Shown: positions 19,462 to 28,555 of the stretch, piece after piece | Layout of the letters: every line of letters starts with the position of its first letter | Numbering within the stretch: position 1 is the stretch's first letter | Source: Shewanella frigidimarina | GTDB lineage: Bacteria > Pseudomonadota > Gammaproteobacteria > Enterobacterales > Shewanellaceae | Reading direction: 5' to 3' | Length of the DNA stretch: 64,000 bases | Assembly: GCF_003797125.1 (NCBI RefSeq) | Contig: NZ_RKKE01000002.1 | Span: forward strand, 1 to 64,000 | The notes under the pieces: model-generated | Databases searched by the model: none | The model's input: the letters and a program-made list of their open reading frames with translations, nothing else | What the model was told of the DNA's origin: nothing | Made by a program: the position numbers and the translations under genes

Positions 19462-20061
19462 TTACAGCGGAATACGACCATTAAAAGATAATGCTAAAGT
19501 GGTGCTATCAACGTACTCAAGCTCTCCACCCACGGGGACGCCATGAGCAATACGACTAATCACCACATTATGCCTTCTGGCCATATCAGCAATAAAATGT
19601 GCAGTGGCGTCACCCTCAACGGTCGGATTGGTAGCAAGAATAAGCTCGCTCACCTCATTCGACGTTAAATGGCGCTCAAGTAGCGCTAGCCCCAACTCTT
19701 CAGGACCTACACCGTCTAACGGCGATAAGTGTCCTAACAGCACAAAATAACGGCCATTAAAATGGCCACCAGCTTCAATAGCAAGCACATCAGCAGGCGT
19801 TTCAACCACGCAAATAATCCCAGTATTAATGCGACGATGGCTACTGCATATAGGGCATAAATCTTGTTCGGTAAACGTACGACAACTTTGACAATGTCCA
19901 ACTTCAGACATGGCTTTTTGCAACGAATCTGCGAGCTTAAGGCCCACTTTACGTTCACGCTCAAGTAATTGAAATGCCATACGCTGTGCAGACTTAGGGC
20001 CGACACCAGGCAACGCACGTAAAGATTGAATTAATTCATCGACCAAAGGACTAAATTTCAT
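19462..20061 (-). CDS. recR: Recombination mediator protein RecR
   Basis: 199 residues, the usual length. An N-terminal HhH region ([17 protein letters not shown]) is followed by a four-Cys zinc finger ([16 protein letters not shown], about 57-72) and a Toprim domain ([14 protein letters not shown], and the later [18 protein letters not shown]). It acts with RecFO to load RecA on gapped DNA. In most gammaproteobacteria recR follows dnaX-ybaB; here neither is upstream, and the gene faces an eroded region instead. Confidence 0.95.
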   Translation of the reverse strand: MKFSPLVDELIQSLRALPGVGPKSAQRMAFQLLERERKVGLKLADSLQKAMSEVGHCQSCRTFTEQDLCPICSSHRRINTGIICVVETPADVLAIEAGGHFNGRYFVLLGHLSPLDGVGPEELGLALLERHLTSNEVSELILATNPTVEGDATAHFIADMARRHNVVISRIAHGVPVGGELEYVDSTTLALSFNGRIPL

Positions 20062-20099
20062 AAATTGCCAATACCTTCATAACTAAACTCATTGTAATG

Positions 20100-20300
20100 T
20101 CATGGTGAACCCGTCTTGTGATCGGCTAAGCCAATACGCGGAAACGCCAAAGCAATGCGATTATTGTCTGTGCAGCGTTTGAATGCAAAGATTAAAACCT
20201 CTGTTGCAATAAATGAAGCCACAATCGGCGAATTAACAGTGTTCTTATTGAAAACGTTAACTCTATGACCAGAGCCATCGTAGGTAGGTGAATTGCTCAA
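20100..20300 (-). pseudogene. Short open frame, possible remnant of a YD-repeat protein
   Basis: A 66-codon frame whose start, SPTYDGSGHRVNVFNKN, resembles the YD/RHS repeat signature YDxxGxRV. The remainder shows no known pattern and it has no convincing ribosome-binding site. It sits in the degenerate stretch between recR and the broken GGDEF gene. This is a weak assignment; a chance frame is equally possible. Confidence 0.25.
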
Positions 20301-20623
20301 CGATTACTTTTAGTAAAAAATTACCGTGATTACGGGAGCAGATTAATAATGAAACAACCTGTATCTACATCTATTTAAAAACCAAAAAACCAACTTAAAG
20401 ACAACTCTATTGACTCATCTTTATGGCTTTAGACACAACCAGAAAATAAGGAATTAATTAACTTTGAGAGCCATCACTTTTCTTGTTCAATCCATCTGAT
20501 ATTCTATTGATCAGTACTTAATAGTGTCTGTGGGGGACATAAGGAAGACATTTACGATAATATTAAAAACACTTCCAATAGATGAGTTTCCATATAAAAG
20601 TGTCACCAATGCAAGGACTCAAT

Positions 20624-21460
20624 ATGCAAGATGTTTTACCACTATTAGGTAGTGGATTGGTTATTTGCGGAGCGCTATTACTTGCAATGGCTATCACACC
20701 GGTATGGACAATATTTCGCCGACTTCCAACCGGCGAATTGCGCCACAGTTGGGGTTTTCTAATTCTGCTGATCCTGTTTTTTATCATAGGTTATGTCATT
20801 TATGCAAAATTTAGCTTGGTGACATTTTCTCAACCACTTGATCTAGTGGTGCCGGTGATATTTTTTTGCGGAGCTATTTTTGTATTTGTTGTTTGTAGCC
20901 TGTCCCTCAAAACCACCAGTGACATTATGCAGATGCATGCCCTTAAACAAGAAAACATCACCGACTCATTAACAGGTATATTTAACCGTCGATACTTAGA
21001 TCGTCGCCTGAAAGAAGAAACACAAAGGGCGCAAAGTTATTCTAAACCACTATCCATCTTCCTTATCGATATCGACCATTTCAAAAACATTAATGATAAG
21101 TATGGTCATCAGATTGGTGACTTAGTTTTGAAAAATATCGCCCAGAACGTTAAAATGTCGTTAAGAGAATCAGATATAGTGGCTCGTTATGGTGGTGAAG
21201 AGTTTATTGTCATCCTCCCGCTAACCCAAGTATCTACATCTTATACACTTGCTGAACGACTCAGGACTATTATCGAAAACATTTAGCTGGCACTGCCTAG
21301 TGAGTCTGAAATAGATATACTTTCCATTGGTGTCACAGTGAGTGTAGGTGTGGCTGGAATGACATCTGAATGTAAAGACTACCAGTGCCTGATTAAAAAT
21401 GCAGACAGGGCACTCTATCAATCAAAACAAAATGGCCGCAACCAAGTAAGAGTGGCTTAA
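20624..21460 (+). pseudogene. Diguanylate cyclase gene interrupted by an amber codon
   Basis: Three membrane helices (first 105 residues) lead into a GGDEF domain with an intact GGEEF (ARYGGEEFIVILP) and I-site RESD. The frame stops at TAG (21284-21286) after AERLRTIIENI. The same frame then continues without a shift through the missing end of the domain (TVSVGVAGMT, then ADRALYQSKQNGRNQVRVA) to TAA at 21458-21460. The break removes the final strand and helix of the GGDEF fold, so the product is probably inactive. ATG at 20624, with AAGGA 8 nt upstream, is preferred over 20582. Confidence 0.85.
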
Positions 21461-21521
21461 ACAGGGCGCAAATGACTCAACAAAAGGCTGTTTGAGAAGA
21501 TTTTCTTATCACGTGCTTAGG

Positions 21522-21650
21522 TTACTTACCTGAACGATAATTAAACACCTTATCCAACAGTAAATTAAACACCTCTGCAATTTTAAACGCCACTTCTAGT
21601 GTTGGCGAGTATTTATTTGACTCTATTGTTATTACCGTTTATTTCAGAAC
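21522..21650 (-). pseudogene. Relic of an XRE-family (Cro/CI-like) regulator
   Basis: Minus-strand translation ending at TAA (21522-21524) reads TVITIESNKYSPTLEVAF, then KIAEVFNLLLDKVFNYRSGK. This closely matches the C-terminal half of small HTH_3 regulators (…AIExGKYSPSLELAFKIAExF…IFxY). Directly upstream, the codon expected to be Gln in the recognition helix is TAA, and no start or N-terminal helices can be found. It is therefore the 3' remnant of a dead gene between the broken GGDEF gene and trhO. Confidence 0.65.
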
Positions 21651-21670
21651 AGAAAAATAATGCAAAATAA

Positions 21671-21713
21671 AAAATGAAAAGCCCAATCTTATTCAGATTG
21701 GGCTTTTCATTTT
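21671..21713 (-). terminator. Strong terminator after trhO
   Basis: A perfect 19-bp stem (21671-21689 with 21695-21713) and a 5-nt loop, containing AAGCCCAATCT/AGATTGGGCTT. It lies 15 bp past the trhO stop. Confidence 0.9.
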
Positions 21714-21727
21714 AATAAAGGAATTAA

Positions 21728-22780
21728 TTAGCCTTTATTATTAATTTTTTCTTGTGCTTTACGTTGAGCTTCTTTTTGTTGGCGACGAGCATCAATCACT
21801 TGCTTTACATCGCTACCAATATGCGCTTCACCGCGTTGCTTAGCTAATTGTACTTGACGCTCACGCTCAATAAAGCGCTGACGTTGTTCTTGCGGCACTT
21901 TATCAATGCAATGAGGACAGCTGACACCTTGAACATAGGCTTCAGTTTGTTTTTCTGCTTCAGTAATTGGCATACGACAAGCATTACACTGATCGTATTG
22001 GCCTTTTTCTAAGCTGTGATTTACTGCTACGCGGTTATCAAACACAAAGCATTCACCTTCCCATAAGCTTTGCTCTTGTTCTACTTCTTCAAGATATTTT
22101 AATATGCCGCCTTCAAGATGATATACCTCATCAAAGCCCTGCTCTTTCAAATATGCGGTGGATTTTTCACAACGAATACCACCGGTACAAAACATCGCCA
22201 CTTTTTTGTGCTTAGCTGGATCTAAATTTTGCTTCACATATTCCGGAAACTCGCGGAAAGTCTCAGTTACTGGATTGACAGCATTTTTAAACGTACCAAT
22301 TTTCACTTCGTAATCATTACGGGTATCGACCAACACCACATCAGGATCTGAAATCAGCGCATTCCAGTCTTTGGGTTTCACATAGGTCCCGACGACTTTA
22401 CGAGGATCGATGCCTTCAATACCCATAGTCACAATTTCTTTTTTCAGCTTCACTTTGGTGCGATAAAACGGCATTTCAGCGTCAAAAGAAAACTTAGTCA
22501 CAATATTATCTAAGCCAGGTTGAGTACCCAACCAAGCCAATAAAATATCAATCGCAGAAGCTGTTCCTGCAACAGTACCATTAATGCCTTCTTGAGCAAG
22601 CAACAAAGTGCCTTTGATTTCGTTTTGTTCCATGATATCAAGCAATGGCTGACGTACATCTTCAAAATGAGGTAACGCTACGAATTTATATAACGCGCAC
22701 ACAGCGACTTGGGATTGAGATGAAGCTTGCATGGCTTTTTGAATAGATTCTTGTTTAGACGCTGGTTTAGGTTGTTGCAT
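21728..22780 (-). CDS. trhO: tRNA uridine 5-hydroxylase, rhodanese domain (TrhO/YceA)
   Basis: 350 residues. An N-terminal acylphosphatase-like domain (about 20-120) is followed by a rhodanese domain (about 140-240) with the catalytic Cys in [11 protein letters not shown], then a Cys-rich segment (CNACRMP…CPHC, about 265-290) and a basic, Gln-rich tail. TrhO makes 5-hydroxyuridine at position 34 of certain tRNAs using oxygen. The length and order fit E. coli YceA. It is monocistronic, ending at a strong terminator. Confidence 0.92.
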   Translation of the reverse strand: MQQPKPASKQESIQKAMQASSQSQVAVCALYKFVALPHFEDVRQPLLDIMEQNEIKGTLLLAQEGINGTVAGTASAIDILLAWLGTQPGLDNIVTKFSFDAEMPFYRTKVKLKKEIVTMGIEGIDPRKVVGTYVKPKDWNALISDPDVVLVDTRNDYEVKIGTFKNAVNPVTETFREFPEYVKQNLDPAKHKKVAMFCTGGIRCEKSTAYLKEQGFDEVYHLEGGILKYLEEVEQEQSLWEGECFVFDNRVAVNHSLEKGQYDQCNACRMPITEAEKQTEAYVQGVSCPHCIDKVPQEQRQRFIERERQVQLAKQRGEAHIGSDVKQVIDARRQQKEAQRKAQEKINNKG

Positions 22781-23017
22781 AAAAATGAGGTCTCCGCTGG
22801 CTGGAACTTAATTTCCAGTGCATATTACTGCGTATATAAATAAGGTCTGCACACTGTGCACAGACTCAAAAAAACGGCCGAAAGTATACCTAAATCACAG
22901 TCAAAAAAATACTAAAACTAACAGATGTACTTTTTTACAATGTTGTTAACGGTTAATTTTGGGTTTTCAGTCAAGAAACGTTACTCTATTAGCAAGACAT
23001 CATTTTATAGACACCCA

Positions 23018-23734
23018 ATGAACTCTGCGATTTTATACACCTTTCGTCGTTGTCCTTATGCTATGCGTGCACGTATTAGCCTTCATTTAAGCCAGCTGAA
23101 TCCGTTAGTACGTGAAATTGAGCTTAAAAATAAACCCGCAGAATTGATCGCCATTTCGGCCAAAGGCACTGTGCCGGTTTTGGTGACAGCAAACAACAAA
23201 GTGATAAGTGAAAGTCTTGATATTATGCGTTTTGCATTAACTGAATATCCCGCGCCAGAAAATCATTACTTAACCACAGAAGAGTATCAAGCCCTGCAAT
23301 ACTGGTTGGATCAATCCACGACTGAATCGCTCATTAATGCCAATGATAATGAATTTAAACCGTGGTTAGATAAATATAAGTATGCCGACAGGTTCCCTGA
23401 ATACAGTCAACTCTGGTATCGACAACAGGCAGAGCGGTTTATTCAAACATTAGAGGACCTGTTGCAGCAACATAACTATTTGTGCACCGACAGCCCTACA
23501 CTCGCTGATTTTGCTATTTTTCCGTTTATTCGGCAATTTGCTAATGTTGAACCTGTGTGGTCTAACACCATGCCATACCCTAACGTTATCGTTTGGTTGA
23601 CCACGTTAGTCAACAGCTCACTATTTAACGTGACCATGTACAAATATCCTTTATGGTTACCACAAAAAAATATGATTCAGCTCAAACATTCAGAACATGA
23701 TGATGGACAAGTAATACCTTTGTGCAAAAATTAA
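23018..23734 (+). CDS. Glutathione S-transferase-like protein
   Basis: 238 residues from ATG 23018. The N-terminal thioredoxin-like domain begins ILYTFRRCPYAMRARISL with an active-site CPYA, then GTVPVL with the cis-Pro of the glutathione site and SLDIMRFAL. The C-terminal all-alpha GST domain contains the N-capping pattern SPTLADFAIFPFIRQFA. Use of the upstream in-frame start (22925) would add 31 hydrophobic residues absent from the family, so it is not preferred. The substrate is unknown. Confidence 0.85.
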   Translation: MNSAILYTFRRCPYAMRARISLHLSQLNPLVREIELKNKPAELIAISAKGTVPVLVTANNKVISESLDIMRFALTEYPAPENHYLTTEEYQALQYWLDQSTTESLINANDNEFKPWLDKYKYADRFPEYSQLWYRQQAERFIQTLEDLLQQHNYLCTDSPTLADFAIFPFIRQFANVEPVWSNTMPYPNVIVWLTTLVNSSLFNVTMYKYPLWLPQKNMIQLKHSEHDDGQVIPLCKN

Positions 23735-23910
23735 AAAATTATGAATATTTAATGGTTTACGGGCTATTAATCGGTTAATTTTTAAAGTAAATTAAAGGTG
23801 TTAGCAGTGAATAGCCGTTTAAAAACATGGATTTTTATTATTTTTACTGCAGATTTTAATTTTAAGCTTACACTTAGATAAGTCATTGCTGGAACGCAAA
23901 GGAACATGAC

Positions 23911-24111
23911 ATGAATAATATGGATATTACGTTAGTATTAATGCTCATTGCATTACTGATTTTACATATTCACTTTTGCTATCGAGCCTATACCTCGAAA
24001 GCACACATCAAAAATGCCCAACGTGTAGTGTGGTCTATGCTCAGTTTGTTAATGGGACCATTAGGCTATTATGTCTATCAGAACATGATCCCACTCGAGT
24101 TCTACGAATAG
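23911..24111 (+). CDS. Small membrane protein with PLDc_N-like sequence
   Basis: 66 residues. Two hydrophobic helices (about 5-24 and 40-58) surround a basic loop (CYRAYTSKAHIKNAQRVVW), and the second helix ends GPLGYYVYQ. The pattern resembles the short 'phospholipase D N-terminal' membrane proteins, whose function is unknown. AAAGGAA sits 7-12 nt before the ATG, which supports it being a real gene. Confidence 0.7.
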   Translation: MNNMDITLVLMLIALLILHIHFCYRAYTSKAHIKNAQRVVWSMLSLLMGPLGYYVYQNMIPLEFYE

Positions 24112-24191
24112 ACAGTAAAACTTAGCTTGATGATTAACACATAAACGAGCCTCTTTGTTCAATAAAGGCTCGTACTCTCTGCTGACCAAAC

Positions 24192-24740
24192 TTATAAATA
24201 GCGAGCGAATTGCTGACCATTTTTTAATGGTTTTATTGGTGCAGTTACCGCTGGCGTACCTACGTATAAAAAGCCCACTATTTGATCTTGCTTAGACAAG
24301 CCTAGTTGTTGATGTACATTTGCATCAAAAGCAAAATCGCCTGTACGCCATACAGCACCTACACCCATCGAAAATGCCGCTTGCTGCATTGCCATCGTGG
24401 CGCAACCCGCTGCTATATGCTGTTCTAAAACTGGTACTTTATCATGCGTTTGAGTTTTGGCGACGACCGTAATCACCATAGGTGCACGATAAGGCATGTT
24501 GGCTACTTTAGTCAGAAAAGTTTCATCTGCACCACTTTTTTTAGCCGCATCAACAAAAATATCTGCCAATTTAGCTAAGCCATCATCTACCGCAATAATA
24601 AATTCCCAAGGCGTTAATGCACCGTGGTCTGGTACTCTTGCTGCTGCATCAAGCAAAAAAGTGAGTTGTTCGGCATTTGGTGCTGGGGCAACTAGGCGAG
24701 GCGTCGATTGGCGAGTCAATAACAGTTGTTTGGCGTCCAA
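24192..24740 (-). CDS. Nitroreductase family protein, YdjA-like
   Basis: 182 residues, the length of the compact YdjA subgroup of FMN-dependent nitroreductases. Features are the FMN-contacting start LLLTRQSTPRLVAP, AARVPDHGALTPWEF (about 33-47), the hydrophobic AAGCATMAMQQAAFSMG helix (about 112-127) and GAVWRTGD. It probably reduces nitro or quinone compounds with NAD(P)H; the physiological substrate is not known. Confidence 0.88.
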   Translation of the reverse strand: MDAKQLLLTRQSTPRLVAPAPNAEQLTFLLDAAARVPDHGALTPWEFIIAVDDGLAKLADIFVDAAKKSGADETFLTKVANMPYRAPMVITVVAKTQTHDKVPVLEQHIAAGCATMAMQQAAFSMGVGAVWRTGDFAFDANVHQQLGLSKQDQIVGFLYVGTPAVTAPIKPLKNGQQFARYL

Positions 24741-24780
24741 GATACAATCCTTTTAAGTAAATTATGCCGCCGATATTAGC

Positions 24781-24809
24781 AAAAATCCCACGCATTAGGT
24801 GGGATTTTT
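24781..24809 (-). terminator. Terminator after the DoxX gene
   Basis: AAAAATCCCAC/GTGGGATTTTT with a 7-nt loop. T-runs occur on both sides. It lies between the DoxX stop and the nitroreductase start. Confidence 0.8.
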
Positions 24810-24898
24810 TAGGGTTGTTCTATGTAACCTAAACTCGTAATAACAAATACCTCTCAAACAATCCTTTGGTATTCTGAGTTCAGATTATGCAAACAAGG

Positions 24899-25492
24899 TT
24901 ACTTTAACAACCGACGCCCTATAAAGTAATCAACACTCGTATAACGGCCGCCACCAATTACAAATAATGCCAGTAACATGATTAAATACGTCATCGCAAA
25001 TTCAATACCATTATTTAAAATAACAAAATTACCTGAACTGGTTAACCATTCATAATTACCATGTTCTTGTAAAATAGATTTCGCTGCAGATAGCTTTTCT
25101 GCTGAAGCCAACACTTGCTGATTCGCTAACCACGAACTTGGGTCAGCAATTGCCAACCAACCATTAGGTAAATGCACCGCAAAAACAGCAACTAACATGG
25201 TGACCATCATCGGTAACGCAACGAGTCGAGTGGCTAAACCTATCAGCAGTAAAAAACCACCGAACAATTCAGTGCCTGCTGCTAACGCTGTCATGACTTC
25301 AGGCATAGGTAAACCTAGTCCCCAGTCGGGATTGCCAAACCATGCTGCGGTATCTTCAAAATGTGACAATTTGTTGTAACCAGCCTGCATTAATACTGGC
25401 GCAAGATAAAGCCTTAACATTAAGGCAGCTAAGCCTTCTGTATGTTTAATCACATTTAAAAACTGCTGATATAATCCACTTAGTGTCTGCAT
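24899..25492 (-). CDS. DoxX family membrane protein
   Basis: 197 residues with about four membrane helices (near 22-40, 70-90, 95-110 and 155-175) and the DoxX pattern R-L-Y-L-A-P-V-L-x-Q-A-G-Y-x-K near residue 27, then AAGTELFGGFLLLIGLATRL. A hydrophilic segment of about 35 residues (WLAIADPSSWLANQQ…) is inserted between helices 3 and 4. DoxX proteins are poorly characterised and some are quinone-linked. It has its own terminator. Confidence 0.85.
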   Translation of the reverse strand: MQTLSGLYQQFLNVIKHTEGLAALMLRLYLAPVLMQAGYNKLSHFEDTAAWFGNPDWGLGLPMPEVMTALAAGTELFGGFLLLIGLATRLVALPMMVTMLVAVFAVHLPNGWLAIADPSSWLANQQVLASAEKLSAAKSILQEHGNYEWLTSSGNFVILNNGIEFAMTYLIMLLALFVIGGGRYTSVDYFIGRRLLK

Positions 25493-25584
25493 AAATAATC
25501 CTGACTGAAATCGTTGTTGTAGTAATAGACCCGCTGAAGATTAAAAATATTTCAGCTTTGAAGCCTAACTGAAAAAAAAAGATA

Positions 25585-26430
25585 TTATTTGTCTAAGTGT
25601 AGTTCAGTTAAATCTTCTACTAATTCAGCTAATTTTTTGTCGAAGTGCTTTCGTTGTTTTTGACTAAATGTTTTATTAATCGCAATTAACATTGAACCAA
25701 ACTTTCGAGTATTTTCATCTACATTATCGCGATAAACTTTAGATTTTAGCTCGTCAGGCGAGATCATTAACAACTTCATTTGTTGGGTAAAGTAGTCAGT
25801 TTGCTGACGGCGTTTCAGCGCTTGTTCAAATTGACTTAGCCATTCATGGCGATACTCAAGCCACATGTCTAACGTGGCTAAACGTTCTGTATTAGCTTGG
25901 TGAATAATACTTTTTTGTTCATCTGTAGCGTCGCCAGTCCATTCAGATAATTGTTTGGCAATTCTTTTATCGGAGTCTTTTATCAATTCAGCTTGATCTT
26001 TACCGGCATATTCTTCAATTAATTCTTGTTGTTCTTTTTTAAGCTGCACCAGTACCTGATTAACTTGTTCATCGGATAAACTCGCCATAATGGGTAGCAG
26101 CTCAGGCATGACAAAATCAAAAATACGGTGCCAATGTGCCTTTGCCATTGACACTTGATTAAGCCATAGCTCTGGGGTCATTGTTTGTTGATTAGTCAAT
26201 GTTGATAACAAAGACAGTTGATCACGATACCGCGGCAATTCTTGTTGGCGATGCCAAACTAAAAACGATTCAATAATGACATCAAATTTGTCTTGCTGAT
26301 CTGAGGTTAACTCTACGTATTCTTCAACTTCCCACTCTATTGCCCAATCCAGAAAAAAATAACTTATTTTGGTTGAGCAGCCAACAAAAAGTAGGCAACT
26401 AAACAGTAGGATAATCAATTTTTTAGACAC
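25585..26430 (-). CDS. DUF6279-like outer-membrane lipoprotein
   Basis: 281 residues from GTG 26430. The signal peptide MSKKLIILLFSCLLFVGCS has a lipobox LFVGC (Cys at 18). The mature part is charged and helical, with repeated W-x-E and Q-x-x-K/D patterns (WAIEWEVEEYVELTSDQQ, FDKKLAELVEDL), as in DUF6279 proteins. GTG is preferred over TTG at 26448 because AAAGGAA lies 6-12 nt before it. The function is unknown. It follows the thiamine operon by 59 bp and may or may not be cotranscribed. Confidence 0.75.
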   Translation of the reverse strand: MSKKLIILLFSCLLFVGCSTKISYFFLDWAIEWEVEEYVELTSDQQDKFDVIIESFLVWHRQQELPRYRDQLSLLSTLTNQQTMTPELWLNQVSMAKAHWHRIFDFVMPELLPIMASLSDEQVNQVLVQLKKEQQELIEEYAGKDQAELIKDSDKRIAKQLSEWTGDATDEQKSIIHQANTERLATLDMWLEYRHEWLSQFEQALKRRQQTDYFTQQMKLLMISPDELKSKVYRDNVDENTRKFGSMLIAINKTFSQKQRKHFDKKLAELVEDLTELHLDK

Positions 26431-26489
26431 AGATAATTCCTTTATCAATACTTATACTTTATAAGAACCTTGTACGTTATCGGAGCATA

Positions 26490-27488
26490 TTAGCAAGTGA
26501 TTAATGTAAAGTAATGTGTAAAATATTGTAAGTATTGTGTGACTTTTTGTGGTTCTTTGGCTGCCATTAATAATGCCCACATGGCTGAAAACAACCAAAA
26601 ACAGTTTATTGCGGCGGGTAATGCAGCTTTTGCCGCTGCCACATCAGTAAGACTAGCAGCCTGACAATATTGCATAATCACGTTATCGATTAATTGGTTC
26701 ACTTGTATCGTTGATAACTGATGGCTGGCCACAACGCTGGCTAAATCGAACAACGGATGACTCGCCACAGCATATTCATAGTCAATACAAAACAGTTGAT
26801 GAGGGGCTCTGCCGCTAAGCAGTAAATTGTGCGGAGTTAAATCTCGATGACAAAAAGTGGGCAGCAACACACAGGCTTCTAACTGCGATAACCAGTGCCG
26901 AACAAGCCCATTTAAGCGTAACAATTGCTGCCACGCATCATGCCATTGCGGATCAATTTGTGATTCAGTTAATGAATCCAATTGATATGCGTATTGTTGC
27001 CACTGCTCAGTCACTGTAATACTTTTATTAGGCACTGGCAGCGTACTGAGTTTACAGAATAAGGCGCTAAGCAAAGGAACTGCGTCGACAGCCGAAATGG
27101 ATTGATTTGTAGATTGCCCAAGCGATAAGTGACTGCGCATTGAGGCAAATATCGACCAGTCTGTCTCTGGTTGATGAATAAACTCACTCAGATACACTTG
27201 CTTATCATCACTGACCCAAATCAATACTGGTGCAATGTTAGCCACTATTGCGGCTTGCCAACATTCAACTTCAAGCGATCTATCACACCAATTACTGTGG
27301 GGTTGATTCACTCTTAAAACCTTATCTCCATCTTCACAAGATAACTTAATATTAACATTGCTAATCCCTGTGTTAAGAAAAGACACCTCGGTACACTGTG
27401 TAGCGAGCTGTTGAAACAATGTGGTAGGCATGGCTTTGCTGATTATATTAAGCACATCGATAGGTAGAGATAACAGCGGCTTGGACAT
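26490..27488 (-). CDS. ThiK-like aminoglycoside-phosphotransferase-fold kinase
   Basis: 332 residues of the APH/choline kinase fold. The Brenner motif FCHRDLTPHNLLLSG (about 223-237) carries the catalytic Asp and Asn, the metal-binding D is in CIDYEYAVASHPLFDLASVV (about 243-262), and an N-terminal nucleotide-binding region (FLNTGISNVNIKLSC) is recognisable. It is the last gene of a TPP-riboswitch operon with a TonB receptor, YkoF-like protein and PnuC-type permease. The inferred role is phosphorylation of imported thiamine, like E. coli ThiK. ATG 27488 directly follows an in-frame TTG. Confidence 0.8.
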   Translation of the reverse strand: MSKPLLSLPIDVLNIISKAMPTTLFQQLATQCTEVSFLNTGISNVNIKLSCEDGDKVLRVNQPHSNWCDRSLEVECWQAAIVANIAPVLIWVSDDKQVYLSEFIHQPETDWSIFASMRSHLSLGQSTNQSISAVDAVPLLSALFCKLSTLPVPNKSITVTEQWQQYAYQLDSLTESQIDPQWHDAWQQLLRLNGLVRHWLSQLEACVLLPTFCHRDLTPHNLLLSGRAPHQLFCIDYEYAVASHPLFDLASVVASHQLSTIQVNQLIDNVIMQYCQAASLTDVAAAKAALPAAINCFWLFSAMWALLMAAKEPQKVTQYLQYFTHYFTLITC

Positions 27489-27524
27489 CAAATATTTACT
27501 CTAATGAAATGGCATGGTGGTTGG

Positions 27525-28235
27525 CTATACACCAACCACCTCTTGATTTGTATTGTGTTGCGTGATTATATGATGGCGGTATTTCTTACGCCACATCATG
27601 TATCCGCCAACCGCCATCGCGACATATAAAACAAACAAACCCGATGTCAGCATTAAGCCTTTTTGGAAGTAAAGGTAAATAGACACAAAATCAATGACAA
27701 CCCAATAGAGCCAATTCTCCAGCACTTTTTTCGCCACTAGATAGGTTGTAACGATAGCAAAACAAGTGGTTGCCGCATCGACATAAGGAAATGCTGCCGA
27801 CGTGTAATGAGCCATTAAATATCCCACCAGTATAGACACTAATGATGTCGCGCCGATGAGCCAAGCATGAGTCCCAAATGACCAACTGGTAATATTAAGA
27901 TGATTGGTTTCAATGTTGTGCTGAGTACCATTATGCGGCTCAGAATTGTGCAAATTACTTTGCTCAGAAGGTGGCACGTGCAACCATAGCCAATACCCAT
28001 AAACCGCCATCCCCATATAATAAATATTAAGAACTGACTCCATCAATAACGATACATTCCAAAATAGTACAGTATAAATGGCGGTACTAATAAATGCTGC
28101 GGACCAACACCAAATGTTAGTCCGCATAGCAAGAATTAAGTAAGCAAGCGCTAGCATAACGGCAACAGCCTCCCAAAACGTCATTAATGACGCTTCACTA
28201 AAAGCTTGTTGTAGCGTTATAAATAGATCATTCAT
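27525..28235 (-). CDS. pnuT: PnuC/PnuT-type permease, probable thiamine uptake
   Basis: 236 residues with about seven membrane helices of the PnuC family. The conserved Trp-rich region NWLYWVVIDFVSIYLYFQKGL (split by about residue 180) and YYMGMAVYGYWLW are present. A hydrophilic loop rich in N and H (about residues 88-115) separates helices 3 and 4. PnuC proteins are facilitators that depend on cytoplasmic phosphorylation of the vitamin. Placement under a TPP riboswitch and beside a ThiK-like kinase points to thiamine rather than nicotinamide riboside. It begins 5 bp after the YkoF-like gene. Confidence 0.82.
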   Translation of the reverse strand: MNDLFITLQQAFSEASLMTFWEAVAVMLALAYLILAMRTNIWCWSAAFISTAIYTVLFWNVSLLMESVLNIYYMGMAVYGYWLWLHVPPSEQSNLHNSEPHNGTQHNIETNHLNITSWSFGTHAWLIGATSLVSILVGYLMAHYTSAAFPYVDAATTCFAIVTTYLVAKKVLENWLYWVVIDFVSIYLYFQKGLMLTSGLFVLYVAMAVGGYMMWRKKYRHHIITQHNTNQEVVGV

Positions 28236-28240
28236 TGTGG

Positions 28241-28501
28241 TTATTCGCTGTGAGCAAGGTCGAGCTCACCACCAATAAATTTACACACAAAAACAGCTTT
28301 ACCCCACTTTTGGTGTGCAGCTTGCATTTCAACGGCTAACATCGACATCACATCTGTATATTCACCACAGACTTGGGTTGCCATCGCGTTTGTCACTCGT
28401 TGAATATTGTCATAACTATCCACTCTGCCGATAAACCATTGAATAGGATCAAGATAGTTCTCATTAAACGGATACATGCTGATCTCTGCAGTTAACTTCA
28501 T
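28241..28501 (-). CDS. YkoF-like thiamine/HMP-binding protein
   Basis: 86 residues of a single alpha/beta domain with the pattern AEISMYPFNENYLDPIQWFI, then VTNAMATQVCGEYTDVM and KAVFVCKFIGG. This corresponds closely to one repeat of the YkoF/MTH1187-type thiamine-binding fold. It is cytoplasmic, with no signal. As the second gene of the riboswitch operon it probably binds or delivers thiamine or HMP. The ribosome-binding site AAGGA is 6-7 nt before ATG. Confidence 0.8.
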   Translation of the reverse strand: MKLTAEISMYPFNENYLDPIQWFIGRVDSYDNIQRVTNAMATQVCGEYTDVMSMLAVEMQAAHQKWGKAVFVCKFIGGELDLAHSE

Positions 28502-28517
28502 TTTTTATTCCTTAATT

Positions 28518-28549
28518 AAAACCGCTACAACTGTGGTTGCAGCGGTTTT
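28518..28549 (-). terminator. Intercistronic hairpin between the receptor and ykoF genes
   Basis: A 14-bp stem (28518-28531 with 28536-28549) and loop TGTG. On the minus-strand RNA all pairs form, with one G-U; the plus strand has a mismatch. The trailing run is only four U, so partial termination or mRNA processing is more likely than full termination. Confidence 0.6.
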
Positions 28550-28555
28550 GTGTCA

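Noticed and set aside
24147..24175. CGAGCCT…AGGCTCG inverted repeat after the nitroreductase gene
   Set aside because: The arms are short, the loop is long and no U-run follows on the minus strand, so a terminator call is not safe.
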